Positions 14,606 to 29,039 of a stretch of 64,000 bases of DNA are shown here, piece by piece. Origin of the DNA: Viscum album. Its lineage: Eukaryota; Streptophyta; Magnoliopsida; Santalales; Viscaceae. The DNA lies in the NCBI GenBank assembly GCA_963277665.1, contig OY728122.1, positions 1,548,096,868-1,548,160,867 of the forward strand. Direction: 5' to 3'. Every line of letters starts with the position of its first letter. The first letter of the stretch is position 1. A model generated the notes under the pieces. The model worked only from the letters and a program-made list of their open reading frames with translations, did not search any database and was not told the DNA's origin. A program made the position numbers and the translations under genes.

Positions 14606-15318
14606 ATAAGAAGACCCCAAAATGTATTAGGATAGTTATATGGTAGCACATTAAGTCTATTATATTTTATTAACCAATAATCACTTATGAAATTTGATTT
14701 AAAATGGAATCTTGATTAATGCTTCATGGAAATGAATATTGATATTAAATGTTATAAACATCGACATAAATTTAAAATATTAAAGATCCTCATTTTTTTT
14801 GATGACCCCATAGAGAATGGAAATGGGTGGGGGAAAATATTTTGATTTCACTTACGTCACTAATCTACGTTGAAAACTACATCCATTTTCCCTATTTGAT
14901 TGTATCCCATTTCATTTTCATGTTTTATTTTCATTTTTAAAGTGGAGATAAATCAATTTCATCATTTGAAACCATTTTCCAAATTTCACGATCACTTACA
15001 ATTCTAGTTTTTAATTTTTTTATTGGTTTAAATTGTTTATGATAGCTTTATAGTGCTACATAATAACATTTTATTTTCTGTGGATATATATAGTGGTGGT
15101 AGCCAAAAAATTTCTCATTTATTGGATATAGTTGTTCTTGGTCGGTTTCCCTTCTCTTTTCCTCACTAACCTCATACAATATTACTCACTTGGGTTTGTT
15201 GGTTATTATTGTTAGATATATGTGATTATAATTTATTTATTAAATACCTATACAATCCATATAAATGAAAAATTGAATGTTAATTTACTGCATTATTTTA
15301 TAACATATTTGTTGAGGG

Positions 15319-15432
15319 GTTATTGTACCCAAAGTAGGTACCAGGTTATTTGACGTCTCTATGGTCTCTCCACGATTGATTTGGATGATTTTTGTTGTTT
15401 TCATTAGAGTTATTTGAGAAAGGATCATTGTT
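15319..15432 (-). pseudogene. Athila-type Gag C-terminal relic
   Basis: One frame reads NNDPFSNNSNE followed by NKNHPNQSWRDH and a YFGYNN tail, resembling the conserved NDPYSNTYN..WRNHPNFSW motif near the Gag end of Athila elements. It lies 0.7 kb upstream of the protease relic on the same strand, the expected order. The longest open frame here (15285-15479) is in a different phase and is a shadow. Confidence 0.6.
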
Positions 15433-15480
15433 CCCAATAATTCAACTCTTATAGTATATAAATTGAAAATCCTCTTCATG

Positions 15481-17433
15481 TGAGAAATTATTATTAATTA
15501 TGGGATAATACTTATTTTATTGAGTATTCAAAAAAAGATATTACATTTTCCCTTAATAAATATTCAATGAAAATTGTAGTAGTCTTTTAGTTGGATTCAA
15601 TCCCATAAGTTGTTATTTTTCATTAAGAAATGTCATTGGAATATTGAAAATGTTAATTTAATTTTTTTTATTCTTCATTTATTTTTTAAAAATAACCTCA
15701 ACCTGATTAATCTAGATTTTTTTTGTGATAATGTGGGAGTATATTGTATAAATATTTCATTAAAAATTGGGGAGGTAGTTGGTAGTAGGGTGATATCATA
15801 ATTAATACTATAAATCTAGTTCGTGATTTATATGTGCCCTATTTAATATTTTATAATGTGTTTAATATTTTTCTATACATCAATGGTGGTGTTTCTTGAA
15901 TATAACATTATATCAAATTCGAGGAACAACAGTCAAATATTTCAAATATTTCCTGATCAAAATTATAAAACCAGCAGCTAACCATATTTTTAATGACAAA
16001 TGGTAGACCATAGGAATAAAATAATTATCACAATAAATATATAAAGGTATTTGTCTTATAGTACAATGAAAATCATTGGTGAAATCTACTGAATTCATAA
16101 TGGTATGGCCACTAATGAATGTTATCATATATTAGTAAAATGGTGTTACATTGTAGTTCCCAAACCACAAATAATGAATTACTCAATAATGATTTATAAA
16201 GATAGTATTAAAATAGAACTCCCAAATTTTAAAAACTCAAGATCATAGTATATAGTATAGAAATGAATTCATATTATGATTTTTATATTTATATTCTACA
16301 ACATCTGTATATAAAATTTTAAATTTCTATTTATTTTTAGTTCATATATAATGTTTCTTAATTTTTGATATGAAATGACTTTGTTTATATTTTTTAGTAC
16401 CCACAGTGCATGAATGATTATATTAATAATAGTCACAAAGATAACATATAAGTGAACATGATCAGAGTCCTATATTTCCCATTCAGAACTAATTCTATGA
16501 TCATTAGTTTTTTAATGATATATTTTTTAAAATAATTTACTTTTTTTATATTTTTTTGGTTTTTTTATACTTTAAAAAATTATTTTTCCATGAATAATGC
16601 TAAAAATTGATAAGGATAAGCTATGTGTCCTATGAGTTTTATATAGATTTATTTATTTATAACTTACTACACGTATTATTATTGTTTCTAGGATTGTACA
16701 ATAACAAATTATTGGGTTGTGTGACCAACTGAATGAAAAAAATAAAACATATAAAAAAAGGAAAAAAGTTGATGTAGTGATAGAGGAAATGAAATATCAA
16801 TAGATACAAAGTGTGGAATTCCAAAGAGGTTATAGTGTTACGGGTACTATAAATTATATAATTTAGGGATAATATCAATTATCTTGCTTTGAAATAAAAA
16901 AAATGATGATTTTTAAGGGAATGGATTAAAATTTGACCACTAAATAAGCATACCCTGTAGATAAAACTCTTGAGAATTTATATTTCTAATAAGACTCATA
17001 ATGGGGAAATTTCTTTATGTATAGGAGTATACTAAAAAAATTTCAAATTACCAACATTAGTGGTAGATTAAATATAAAAATATTCTATATTTTACACTTG
17101 TCGATACTTGGAGTAGGGTATAAAATTATCACGATGAAAACAAATATATAACTCCAGACCAAAATAATAAAAAAACCGTTATGAATATAATTAAATCCAG
17201 AACATTTTAAGATGATATTGAACCCATCCATTTTAATTCATGAAATCTATATATTTATGAATATTAGATTGATCAATATCTATTATATTCAATTATTGAT
17301 TTTCAATATAGAAATAAAAAATATAATGAGAAATGGGAGTTGATGATTATATAATTAGATAACCTCCATCATTCTACTCAGAATCCTCTAAAATCCTACC
17401 CCAAGAGTTATTCCACTTAAAACATATACTCTA
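15481..17433. other. AT-rich DNA between two Ty3 relics
   Basis: Position suits the Gag N-terminus and 5' LTR of the Athila-like relic, but I see no motif or repeat partner. Confidence 0.35.
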
Positions 17434-20392
17434 AAACCCTGACCCTAAATGATATGATTCTATTGTAACATTATAACATATTCCCAATATACATGGAACC
17501 ATATCCCGACAGATTGAATTGTGTAGTGGTGTTGGAAAAATAGATAAAATGATAAATTCCAAATTATATTTGGAAAAATAAGTACAATATGGTAATTCCA
17601 TTGAGGACACCATTACTACCATTATAATAACACTACATATCTCTCGTGTTCCACTTATTGGTATACTATGGAAATGATACATAATAAATGGGTGATCTCT
17701 AATGCTAAGTTAGGGTTTGGATACAATGGAAACTAACATTAAAAAAATATATAATAGAAAATATTGAAATGTGAAAAAATAAAAGAAAAGTCATATAATA
17801 AATAAATTGAACATTAATAATAAATATTTGGAATAAATTATTATCAAATTATTACATACAAATAATCACATTAACTTTTATCATGTCCGTGGATATTCTT
17901 ACCAATCAAATAATAACATCAAGTCGATAACTAATATCATATTGGTAAATTATTAATCATTCTTATCATTAATTAACTAACATAAAATGGTATATATTTA
18001 TGATAGAACACATAAAATTCATTTTTTATTCACAACCCATATTAATATTTGGTGAATATGGTATATGTCTCATAAAAGTAATGTTGTGATCTCAAACCCT
18101 TACATAAGGTTATTCCATTATACGTGAATAAAAATCATATAAAAAAATTAAATAATTATTATATATATTAAGAAGGAATATTTATATTTATAATAATATA
18201 TATTCATTTATTATAACTTTTTATTACACATATATTAATTATTTTATATTAAAAACAACATTTCCGGTGATAGTTACAGCGTTTCCCATGTATGTTTGGG
18301 TTCAGTAAGTTTTTTCCATGTACATTGATCATTTATCCATATAAATAACAATCTCCATAATGTTATTAATATATTAAAATTTCATTATATATTTATTTAT
18401 ATTCATCAATAAAAACTATATATTGAAAAATCAGTTTCATTGTTCATGGAGATGGTACGTTGTACGTACACATGAATGTTGTTTTAATTTTTTAATGGAT
18501 GGAATGAAATAAAGGTATATATTAACTGACCTATAAATAATTATTTTAAAACATATATATCATAAATAATCATTAAATCTCTCATTATTACCTTCCATGT
18601 AAAAATAAAACTAAAAACGTTACACATTGTTTCAACGAGGTGGTAGTCCACACGTACACATGACTGATGTTATCATTTTATAATTGATTGGAAGGTATGA
18701 AATTAGGTGGGATATGATAATTCAATATGTTTAATTATTAAATAAAATAAATATATATTAATAAAATCTATTATTATATATAGGTTTTATTGGTGGTGAT
18801 GGAAATTGAATTATATAAATTCATTAGGCGGATAACTTTCTTAAACACGATTGAGGGTATTATTTCCCATTTGTGGGAAGAGAATGATGATATTGGTTAT
18901 CCCAATAACGTAATGACATGTTTTTACTTTATATATAACTTTGAAATAACAAATTTTCTTTTGATGGAGATTTTAATGAGTTAAATTAATAAATTAAATA
19001 AAAATGCATGGATTTGAACGTTACCTCTTCTATAGAAAACCCCTTATAGATAATACCAAAATCAATCATATATTGGATTTATGATATAAATGTGGTATCT
19101 AGGTAATTTTGAGGGAATTAATTGATGTATTTGGGCATTTATTATACATTTCAAGTGTCATTGTATGTTAAAAGAGGGGCAGATAGTGGTGTCCTTTTAT
19201 AATTCAGGGAGGGTACCTTTTTGGAGATTATATTAAAATTTCCCCAAAGATTAAAAAATGATAATTTCATCCCTTGAAAAATACTTACAAATTTCCATAT
19301 ATTCGAATTTTGGATAGGATAACCTCTAAATATAGCTATATATATGGGTTTTTACAATTTTATTTGGAAAACATACCATAATACTTTTGATTAACTTTTC
19401 CCACGGTATACTAGTTTATACCTTAATCTCGTAAATTATTTTTAGTTTTTTTACAATTCATTGCAACCAATAATTATGTTTAACTTATTAAATAATAATA
19501 TTTTTTGTGTTTAAAATTATCATTTCAGTTTTTTTGAAATTTAATTCAATGAATGAGAAGAAATATTTTAATGTTGAACCCGAAGAGGTGTTGAAAATCA
19601 GTTTTCAAAAGGAAAAGTTTTTTTATTAAATTTTATCATATAATTAATTAAAATAAACTAATTTGTAATCATTTTAATAAAAAAATTAATATTTTTTTCA
19701 AAACCATTTAGAAAACAAATTTAAAATTTTCAAATGCATTAAGTGAAAATACAAATTTCAATAAAAATCATTATTTTTTATTATACATTGAACAAAAAAA
19801 TGTAAAAAAATTATTATAAAATAAATATAAGACTATTTTCACAATATTATTCGAAAATTTATTTTTAATATTTTCTTATAAATTTAATAATGTTGGTATA
19901 TATTTATTTTAAAAATAACTTCATTAAAATTCAAGAAAGCCATTTCTTATAAAAAACTATTTCGGTAGAAAATTTTATTTAATATTATCTAATGTCAATA
20001 AAAATTATTAAATTAATAATAAATCATTATATTTAATATATAATACCAATTTTTTTAATAAAACCATTAACCAATTTTGAATAATTAAATTGATTTATAT
20101 AAAAACAAATTAGATTCGTAAATACCTTTTTTATAAGAAAATATTTTCTATACCCTTAAATGAATATTATTTTCATGTATAATAAATATATAATAATGTA
20201 AATTAATTTATATATTTCTAAAAAATATTTTTTTTATTAATTTTTTAATCATATTAACTTCCACCAATTTGACAACATTGTTATAATGGTCATATCTAAA
20301 TAATATTTTCCCTGCGTTGTTTATGCATGATGTTGTGTGTTATATACGCTAACATCAAAACTGTTATTTTTTTAATATATTAGGGTGTTACA
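17434..20392 (-). repeat. decayed 3' LTR of old Tekay-like element
   Basis: Right end is clear: GGTGTTACA ends at 20392 and is followed by TTTCCCCC, the reverse complement of a polypurine tract, as in the young copies. The TATA box is at 19195-19201 (minus) and the leader box GTTACCTCTTC near 19020. The left end near 17434 is inferred from a CTGACCCTAAATGATAT match to the LTR end. About 0.7 kb shorter than the young LTRs, mostly missing between the TGCTAAGT block and the ATATGTCTCAT block. Confidence 0.6.
19195..19201 (-). promoter_or_regulatory. TATA box of decayed LTR
   Basis: TATAAAA on the minus strand between a purine-rich leader side and a GGGTACC side, at the same place as the TATA box of the young LTRs. 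Confidence 0.5.
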
Positions 20393-23349
20393 TTTCCCCC
20401 ATAAAAAATAATTTTTTACCTCATCATTTGAAATTTTTCTCACAAATCACAGATTTTCAATCTGAAAATAACATTTTTAAATATGACATCATATCAATAT
20501 TTAATAAGAAATCCTATTAATATGAGTGAAGTATAAGAGTAAAGGACATTTATAAGAACACATAAATAGATTTCCAAAAAGGAAAAAATTAGTTCGATGT
20601 GAATTTAAGGAAAAAGATGAAAAATGTAAATAATTATAGAGTATGATAGAGAGAGAATTAATCAAAAAAAAATAGATTGGTCATGTGAATGTTATCCACC
20701 ATAAAACCATATATCTATAAGGTATGAAAAAGATGATTGACTAATTGAAAAAAAAGGTAATAGGATATAATATTAGTTTCAAGATACTTTTCATAGGGTT
20801 TAGTAATTTCATAACCATCAATATAATTATCATAACAAAATATAATTAAATAATATATTTTTATTTCATAAGAACAATTTCATCCATTATTTATGTTAAA
20901 ATAATTATCACTTAATTTCATAATCTAATAAATAAAATCCTTGTTTATCTTTTTGGTCCTAAAGCAATACAATTAATATTTAATGGCATATATGATCAAT
21001 AAATTAATGAAATCAAATCCTTGTATCTCACAAGATTTTAAAAATCCAAGTGGAATGAAAAATTTATCAAATTATATATTAATTTCTAACAACTCAATAA
21101 TATCCCAAAAGTTCATCAAAAACAACTTCATAAATAGGTAGTCATAAGACTCTTCTAATATATGTCTAACCAAATTCAATATATAAAAATCAAGAAGCAT
21201 TGTAAATTTCAAAAAATAAACATAACCATAGATTCCAAAAATAAAATAAACTATGTCTTAGGTTCACTTAAGAAATATTTCATTCTTCATGCTCATCATA
21301 AAACATTAAATAAGAACTGCATGTTTCCAAAAAAAATTATCTCATTATCTCATAATGAAAATTTCATGTTATCGAGTATATTCACCAATTCCATAAATTC
21401 AATAAACTACAACAATGATAACCTAAACCATAAAATGAAAATATAAATTTAAGGTCCCAAATTCTTTCAGATAGACATCTCTTTATAATTATTATATAAA
21501 AATTGATCACATTATAATGGGTATCGTCCATCAATATTATGTTTTCCAAAAGGATAAATATTATACTGAATAACTTTTTTAGGTTATCAATACCATTCGA
21601 AATATAATTTAAAGTACATATAAAAAACAAGTACAGAACTATCCTAAATTTTAGATGATTATGATACAAGAAGACATTGAAAAAATCGATCAACCAAAAA
21701 AATCCTGAATAGAAACACATAACTTCTCTATTCCACATTGGTTGTAGTAAAAACATAATATTGATAATGATCCATTAGATTCTTCTAGTATACATTAACA
21801 ATATTATAGGGAAATTCATTTATGTAGTGACACATATCCTTATAGTTAATACTCCAAACATTAACAATTTCATTATTAACCTTGGATATACCCTCCTGGT
21901 AGCCTTTTTACTCCGATATTGATGAAAAAAAACATTTATTTGAAGCAATTACCAGGTTTATAATTTTCATAAGAATAACACATTGGAATATTATTCTTTC
22001 CTTTCTTCCATATAACAATTTATTTTGTTATATCCTCACCATCTCTTAAATTCTACCAAATCATTCATTCATGAAGATTTTTTCGTTATGATGATCACAT
22101 ATGAAACTATGTCCACTTTTGAAAAAAATATTTTGGTGACTATTTCCCTTAAAAGTATTAGCTCTATACCATTAAATAAATGGACAATTATTATAATTTG
22201 ATAACCTATAGAGTTTACAATATTCATTTTTATCGTAGTAAATATCTATTTATAAATCAAAAATATTACATCGCTATTTTTTCTTATACTCATGAAATGT
22301 GTCTCGATATCGACTCATTACATGCAAAGGAAATATTTTTCTAAGAGGAGTACTTAGAAATGCATATCCACTAAGATTTCTATTTCTTATTCTTGCTTGG
22401 TTTTTTGAATTATTATCCACCATTGATCTAAATCCCTTAATAGAGGTTAAACATCCATGGTAACCTTATCTCATTCATTACTCCTAAAAGAGTTAAATAA
22501 CTTCTCTAATGAAAATTTCCATTTCTAATAATCAAATTTATTTATAGTCATATTAAACGAAATAGGTTTCTAATTCAAAAAAATTTCTATCACTCTTACA
22601 CGATAATGTGTATGAATATGCTACTCAATATGGGAATGGTTTTTGGACCTAATCTATGTTAGCAACCCAATATATTTATAATTTATGAAGCTTCAATTTT
22701 AGTTCCATATCTATCTTCATTATCCTTCCCATGAGGGAAATCCCAACAATAATTATCATTATTGATTTAGATTTCATTTTATCAAATATGACCTATTTTT
22801 AGTCAATTTTATATTTCAAATTAGATCATTAAATTAGAAATCATAATTTAATATTTCAAAACAAGTGACACAAATAAAATTAATTGAAATATTTATACAC
22901 ATTTAATCTAATAATAATAAACTAATTATCAACAAAAATATAATCAAATATAAAATATATACTTATATCCTTAATTATGATTCATACTTATTGTGTGAAA
23001 TAGCCAAATAATATCTCTTGATATTGTTAAACAAGGTCCGTAGAATTGGGCATCGTGACACAAAAATTGACAATCGATTTAAAGACTAATGAAATAATTT
23101 TACAGTTATTAACCCTATTTACATCTATGAAAAGGCCACTATCACTATGAATATAATGATATGGATGAATTTATTTGAAATAATCATAATATAGACCTTA
23201 GTGATACATTATAATGTGATGTATATATATAATTATCATCAAATTCGGTCATATGGTTATGTTCCCTAATCTAATTTTTCCTAAAGGTATTTCCCAATAA
23301 ATATATTTAACATCATTTAATATCAATTGTAAATACAATAAAACTAGTA
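20393..23349 (-). other. internal remnant of old Tekay-like element
   Basis: Lies between the two decayed LTRs. Starts with a polypurine-tract remnant (TTTCCCCC on the + strand). No Gag or Pol domain is readable; the 124- and 94-codon frames at 21382-21756 and 21162-21446 overlap on opposite strands and show no motif. Confidence 0.45.
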
Positions 23350-26300
23350 GCATAAAGTCAGGGGATACAGTATTACATTGGAATTAAATACATGGAATCA
23401 AATCCAGATGGTCCGAATAGTATCGCAGTCCTTAAAAAAAAGATAGATACACAAATGCCACATTACATATGAAAACATAAATATGTATATATATATATAT
23501 ATATATTAAATTTTCATGTTAATTATTACATTTATCATATATCCATATATAAATCATAATACACTTATTTTCATCCTAGGGAAAGGAAACAAAATAAAGT
23601 GATGACATCTTATGCTCAGTATGGGTATGCATACAACAGATTTTATCATAGAGAAACAAGGAATATTCAGTATATAAAGGTATATAACTGAGGCATGTAT
23701 CATTTATTAAATAAAACATACATGAAGAATAATATTGTAACAATAACTGTTGTTCAAATTGTTATATATTAATAATAACTTGAAATTAAAACATATACTT
23801 GTATATTATAACTTATCGAATAATCACTTGACAATCAATAAGTAGTCTCATTATATGAGAATGAATAATGTCAAAAACCTTAACCATGTCATAAAGGTTT
23901 TATTCCATTAAATAATAAATAATTTTCAAATATTCCAATCAAATATCAAAGTTAATTTTTATGTTGAGTTATAATGATGCAACGAAGGGCTACAACTGAA
24001 CCAACAATCACTTACTAATTCAAATGAATTCATCACATGAAATGTGATATGTATAATCATTATTAATAATCCTATTGATAAACTAGGATTAAAAATGTTA
24101 AAAATTTCCCCAATAATTAAAAAAGTTTGACATAAAAAATTATTATAAAACTAGCAGACAAATTTTAGTAATTTTTTCAGTTAATAAACACTATCAGAAT
24201 TAATCTTGGGTACTATGGAGAATGAAATAAAAATAATAAATCCAATCAAAACTGATCATAAAATAGCTATAATAACAATAATTATTTTATCATTACAACA
24301 CATTTCAAATAAAATATAAGTTAATATGTGGTTTTTTTATTTGATGAATAAAAATACCATAAAAAGAAATAAAGAACTCTTGATATAAATAACATTTTTA
24401 TTTAGAAAATAAATTCCATTAAATTGAAATTTTTTATAATAATAGAAAAAATAATTTCATCTAAAATAACCTTGTTATCATTTAATTGAATCGTCAATAA
24501 AATTATTTGTCACGATGACGTTTAATTATTTACATTCCATATATGTTAGAAAATGATTATATTCACATTTTTTATAATTTTTATTGTATATCTCATTAGT
24601 AAAATTATTGGAATATTACTTTTAAACATATTTTTTAAAAAGTTATACAAGTGTCCAATTTTTTTTTAATAAATCGATAGTATTTTTTTTTGATAATTTA
24701 GTGGGAGATTTTATTTGAAAACTTGTTTATGTTGGATAAAATATTTTTGGCTGAATAGAGAAATAAATCATCACTCCTTGAAATCTTTTTTTCAATAATT
24801 TTATATACCCAAGAGAGAAATATTTTACTACAACATGAAGAGTTAATAATTAAGCATATATGAATAATATAAAGTTATTTGAAGATATATATATTTAAAA
24901 TTTTCTTCAAGGTAGACATAAGAATGAAATATCCGAAATAATGATGAATTGTGAATCAAAACCATAACACATTGGTAACATCTAAATCATAAAACCCTTC
25001 AAGGAAATAACATAAAATGAAAATAGAAATATAATTATGATAAAGTGATTCATGATATAACATATCTAATGGGTAGTATATACAAACCCTAAAATTAGTA
25101 ATTGTTGAATATGGCATATGTCTCATGGTTGTAGAAGCAAGACAAGAAACCCTTACTTCTTTCCACATTAAATAAATATGAATTCAAACACTATATTTTA
25201 TGAGTATATATATGTTTATAATATATTATAAAATTATATTAATATATATATTTAGAAATATAACTTTTTATAACTATTTATTTCACATTATTAATAATTA
25301 TTATAATGAACTATATTCTGGGTGTTAACCACTTTGTTCATCATGTATGTTTTTTTGGAAGTTTTGGTCCTACGTTGAGAACGGTTCCATAAAATCAAAA
25401 AGTTTATTATTATTTTAATATAATTAATATTAATTATATATTTTATTATATTCACCCATAAAATTTATATATTCAAAAATGAGTTACACAATTCATTGAG
25501 ACGGTTGGTTGCATGTACGCGGGAATGCTGCATTTATTTTTTAATAAATAGAATACAATACAGATAAAAAATCATTATACTCTTAACAATAATATATATA
25601 TCATATATATTTATTAAATATATATTTATTACAATACATTTCAATATAAAATGAAAAAAATTTGTCATCGCTTTGTGGAGGCTATACTTGGCACATATGC
25701 TCGAACAACGTTATAGTTTTACTATGGATTTGAATTTAAAGATATAGATTTTATATTATAATAATATATGTTTAATAACGTTAAAAATAAAAAATTTATA
25801 TATTAAATACATTATATCAAATTTGGATAAGTTAAGATGAAAAATTAATCACATTAGATAGGGATGCGATAGTCCATCGTAAAACTAATCCATGATTTTG
25901 TTTTCCATTTGATGTAACATGATATCGATATAGGTTATGGAATTAACATAATAACATATTAGTATATTTTATATATCTTATTAATTTTTTAATATTTTAT
26001 GATTATTTTATGGATTTAACTGAATAAAAACATTGAAATGTATATTGAATACCTTTACATCTTCTTCATACATCCTCTATAATTTTGTACATAAAACCTT
26101 CCTAGATTTGTTTTCTGATTAAACACCAGAATCTAGGATATGGGGATATATTTAAGGAATATATTTGAGTAGTTAATGAAAAACAATATTTTAATCCCTG
26201 ATGAAAATAAGATATGGGGTTTAAATTTAAAATTGGGGGATGTGTTCATTATTAAATTACATAGAAAATTTCCAAAAAGAATTAATAATATCATATTCTT

Positions 26301-27433
26301 CCCCATGAAAATAGATTTTAAAAGAATTATTCTATAATTATATATATTACACTGTCTAAATATTTCATTAAAAAATTATTTTGACATGTTTAAATATAAT
26401 AAATACTGTTATATTTTCTTTTAACCCCCCACACCCCTAGTAAACTTGATGGACCATTAACATATGAAATTGATTTATAAAATATTTACTATTCTTTATG
26501 AAAAAATTATGTTTACATTATAATATAATAATAAATATTTTGAATCAAAATAACAAAAAATTTGTCGAAATTCAATTCATAGACATGATAGAATTAAATT
26601 TAATTTCAAACCCACATACATGATAAAAAACAAGTTTTTCAAAAGAATCGTTGTTCCTATGTATTCAAATTTTTTAATTTAAATTGTACATATTATTTAT
26701 TAGGACATAAAATGTATTAATTTTAATATAATTATGCTAATATTTATTTTTATGTAATTTTTTAAAAATTTAACATTGTAAAATCATTAAATGGAATACA
26801 AGATTTATTAAAAATCATTATTTTTAAAAAATAATTGAAAAATTGTTCTTAATAAAATATTATAAAAAATATATAAAATATTATATTTATATGATGATTT
26901 AAAAATTAATTTTATTTTTTCATATATATTTTTAAAAATATGAAAAAATCAATTTGAAAAATAATTTGGAATTCACGGTGAAAAAACATTTTAGAGATAT
27001 AATATCTCTATGACTAAAAAGATATTTTATTGATATACCATTCTTGTATAATATTTTAGATGAATGAATAAAAATTATTTAATAAATAATATATAAATTT
27101 ATTTGATATCATCCGAATACAACGATTAATTTAATTTATTAATATAATAACACTTCACACACATAAAACCCATTTTGACAAAAAAATATTTTCTCCCTAA
27201 ATATATTTTTATTATCATTTCAAATAAATTTACACCCAATGAAAATTATTATACATGTTTAAACCATATAATATTTATAATATATTAATTCCTATTTATA
27301 TCCCCAAATTTTGTAGTTTCGTTATAACATTTATATTTATATAATTTATTTCGTAGGTTTTTTAATATTGAGGAAGTGGGTCATATATTTTATTGAACCT
27401 CATGTTGTTATATTTAAATATAGTGGTGTAACA
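23350..27433 (-). repeat. decayed 5' LTR of old Tekay-like element
   Basis: Landmarks in order: GATACAGTATTACAT near the left end, TGGTCCGAATAG, TCCTAGGGAAA...TGCTCAGTATGGGTA near 23575-23630, the ATATGTCTCAT block at 25110, the two GTACG repeats, and an end GGTGTAACA at 27433. It contains a (TA)n tract. Longer than its partner; the extra length sits around 23.7-25.0 kb. Confidence 0.55.
23486..23506. repeat. (TA)n microsatellite
   Basis: Alternating T and A over 21 bases inside the decayed LTR. Confidence 0.8.
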
Positions 27434-28247
27434 AACACATCCAATGATTAGTTTATAATCATTTGGTTGATAGAGTGTGATTAAACCTATATAAATTCAA
27501 ATTATAAAGGTTTTGTTTATAAATCTTTCATCCACTCTAGCCTCAGTTCCGTCATCAATAAAATAAGACTCTATCAACATGTTAATAGCCTCTCTATGTT
27601 TTTCCTATCATTTTAGATAGTATTAAATATGGGAATCAATAAAAGAACCTACAATTTGTTGTTCTCCTCATGCATGGTATTGGAATAGGAATACATTATT
27701 AATAGATGTTGGACTTATTGACCCAAAAAATTATCACTAGAACTATATAAATATTATGAATCCTCCAGGAATAACTTCAATCTCATCATAACCGATCATT
27801 TCGTGGCTTGGTATTATGATTTAGATAACACCATGCTATTTTGAATTGATATCCCTATTCCTTTACATAGATCATAGAAACACCACATGACCATTATATA
27901 TCACATTACCAAGTGGTGTTACATTTATGGAACACAAAATATGGGAATTAATCCACAATACATCCCATATGTGACCATGGAATATTTGTATTACCCTTAT
28001 ATAACCCCTAAATTAACATTCCAAGTATCTTCAGGTGTTCAAAAAAACAATTATGTATCTATATAATTTTATATTAATCTATTAGAATAAAATCACAGAC
28101 ATTTGAATGTTATTGAGGAAAATGAATTCCAACTAATAAAACTCAACACATAATTAGACAATATATATATTTATGGGTATTGAAATATTTTGAAAAAAAA
28201 TAAAAGTATCTAAAATTAACACCAAAGACGCCAATTTTTTCAAATAA

Positions 28248-28269
28248 ATATATATATATATATATATAT
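28248..28269. repeat. (AT)n microsatellite
   Basis: Alternating A and T over about 22 bases. Confidence 0.8.
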
Positions 28270-28987
28270 TTAAAAAATAATAATAAATATTCAATCAACT
28301 TTCATTTTTAACACAATATAAGTTTTTAAAACCATAAATTTCATCAAAATGTATATGAAAAAATATACTCAAAATAGTAAACATCAATTTCCTATCCTGC
28401 AATATTGATTCATGTCCATCTGTATAATAATTATCAAACCATTAAATGTCGTAGTACAATGATAACCAATTATCTTTGATTTATGATGTAACGGTACCAT
28501 GAATATTTATTCTAGGGGAAACATCATGATAACAAAATTGTTGATTAATGGAAAATACCATGTCAATAAAAATTATATGACACCTAGGGGTATGGAATAG
28601 ATTTATGATATACTAAGGATCCTCTGTTTCAATGTAGTGTGACTATAATGTTTGGTGTATCTTCACTTATCCAATGAGATAATATATAATTTCATTGTAT
28701 ACATAAAAATTTATCTTGTGTTTTAGACTAATTACTTACCCGTAGATTCATATTTTAAATGGAATTGATTTTTGATAATTTCATGTGGTTATACCATTCA
28801 TATACTATGATAGAGAAACTTTTTTTTGAGAAACATTTGGGCAGTTTTTGGGTCAAGATATCTCAATGTTTTTATATCCATTTATATTTTATGAAAAAAT
28901 ATATGAGGATTAATATCATAGTCAATCAGGTTAAAAAATTAATTATATATTAGATGTGTGATGGTTTCATTAGTGCATGGAATATCA

Positions 28988-29039
28988 TTCCACTGAACAC
29001 TATTTACCAATATTATTTATCAATGGTAAATCAGTGGAA
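28988..29039. repeat. two-step inverted repeat
   Basis: Outer 9-bp arms TTCCACTGA and TCAGTGGAA and inner 7-bp arms TTTACCA (29003-29009) and TGGTAAA (29024-29030), with 6 unpaired bases on one side. Could fold into a cruciform or RNA hairpin; no associated gene. Confidence 0.65.

Larger units (their letters stand above)
13650..15480 (-). mobile_element. Athila-like Ty3 retrotransposon relic (Gag end to protease)
   Basis: Minus-strand relic of a non-chromovirus Ty3 element of the Athila/Tat group. Reading leftward it shows a Gag C-terminal asparagine-rich motif and then a protease with the Athila-type arrangement. A further block at about 13665-13800 (FTATECMIF...DDEYYITDI) may be the segment that follows protease in this family. 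RT, RNase H and integrase were not recognised to the left. Ends, LTRs and target duplication are not visible; limits are approximate. Broken by many stops and frameshifts. Confidence 0.6.
17434..27433 (-). mobile_element. very old Tekay-like element with two decayed LTRs
   Basis: Two direct-orientation regions about 6-7 kb apart share an ordered set of landmarks with the young Tekay LTRs at 29-50 kb: the TGCTmAGt(A/T)rGGGT block (17695 and 23612), the ATATGkyATATGTCTCAT block (18055 and 25110), the GTACG-rich repeat pair (18445/18635 and 25500/25675), and in the left copy the leader box, TATA box and the LTR end GGTGTTACA followed by a C-run. The order gives minus-strand orientation. The internal part is only about 3 kb and shows no readable Pol, so it is deleted or saturated with changes. 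No target duplication found; outer limits are good to tens of bases. Confidence 0.6.

Noticed and set aside
21382..21756. 124-codon minus frame
   Set aside because: Longest frame in its area but Phe/Ile/Tyr-rich, overlapped by an opposite-strand frame, no motif; lies inside the decayed Tekay-like element.
22000..22340. Possible minus-strand zinc knuckle (CKLYRLSNYNNC)
   Set aside because: Spacing does not fit CX2CX4HX4C and the second Cys is Tyr; too weak to call Gag.
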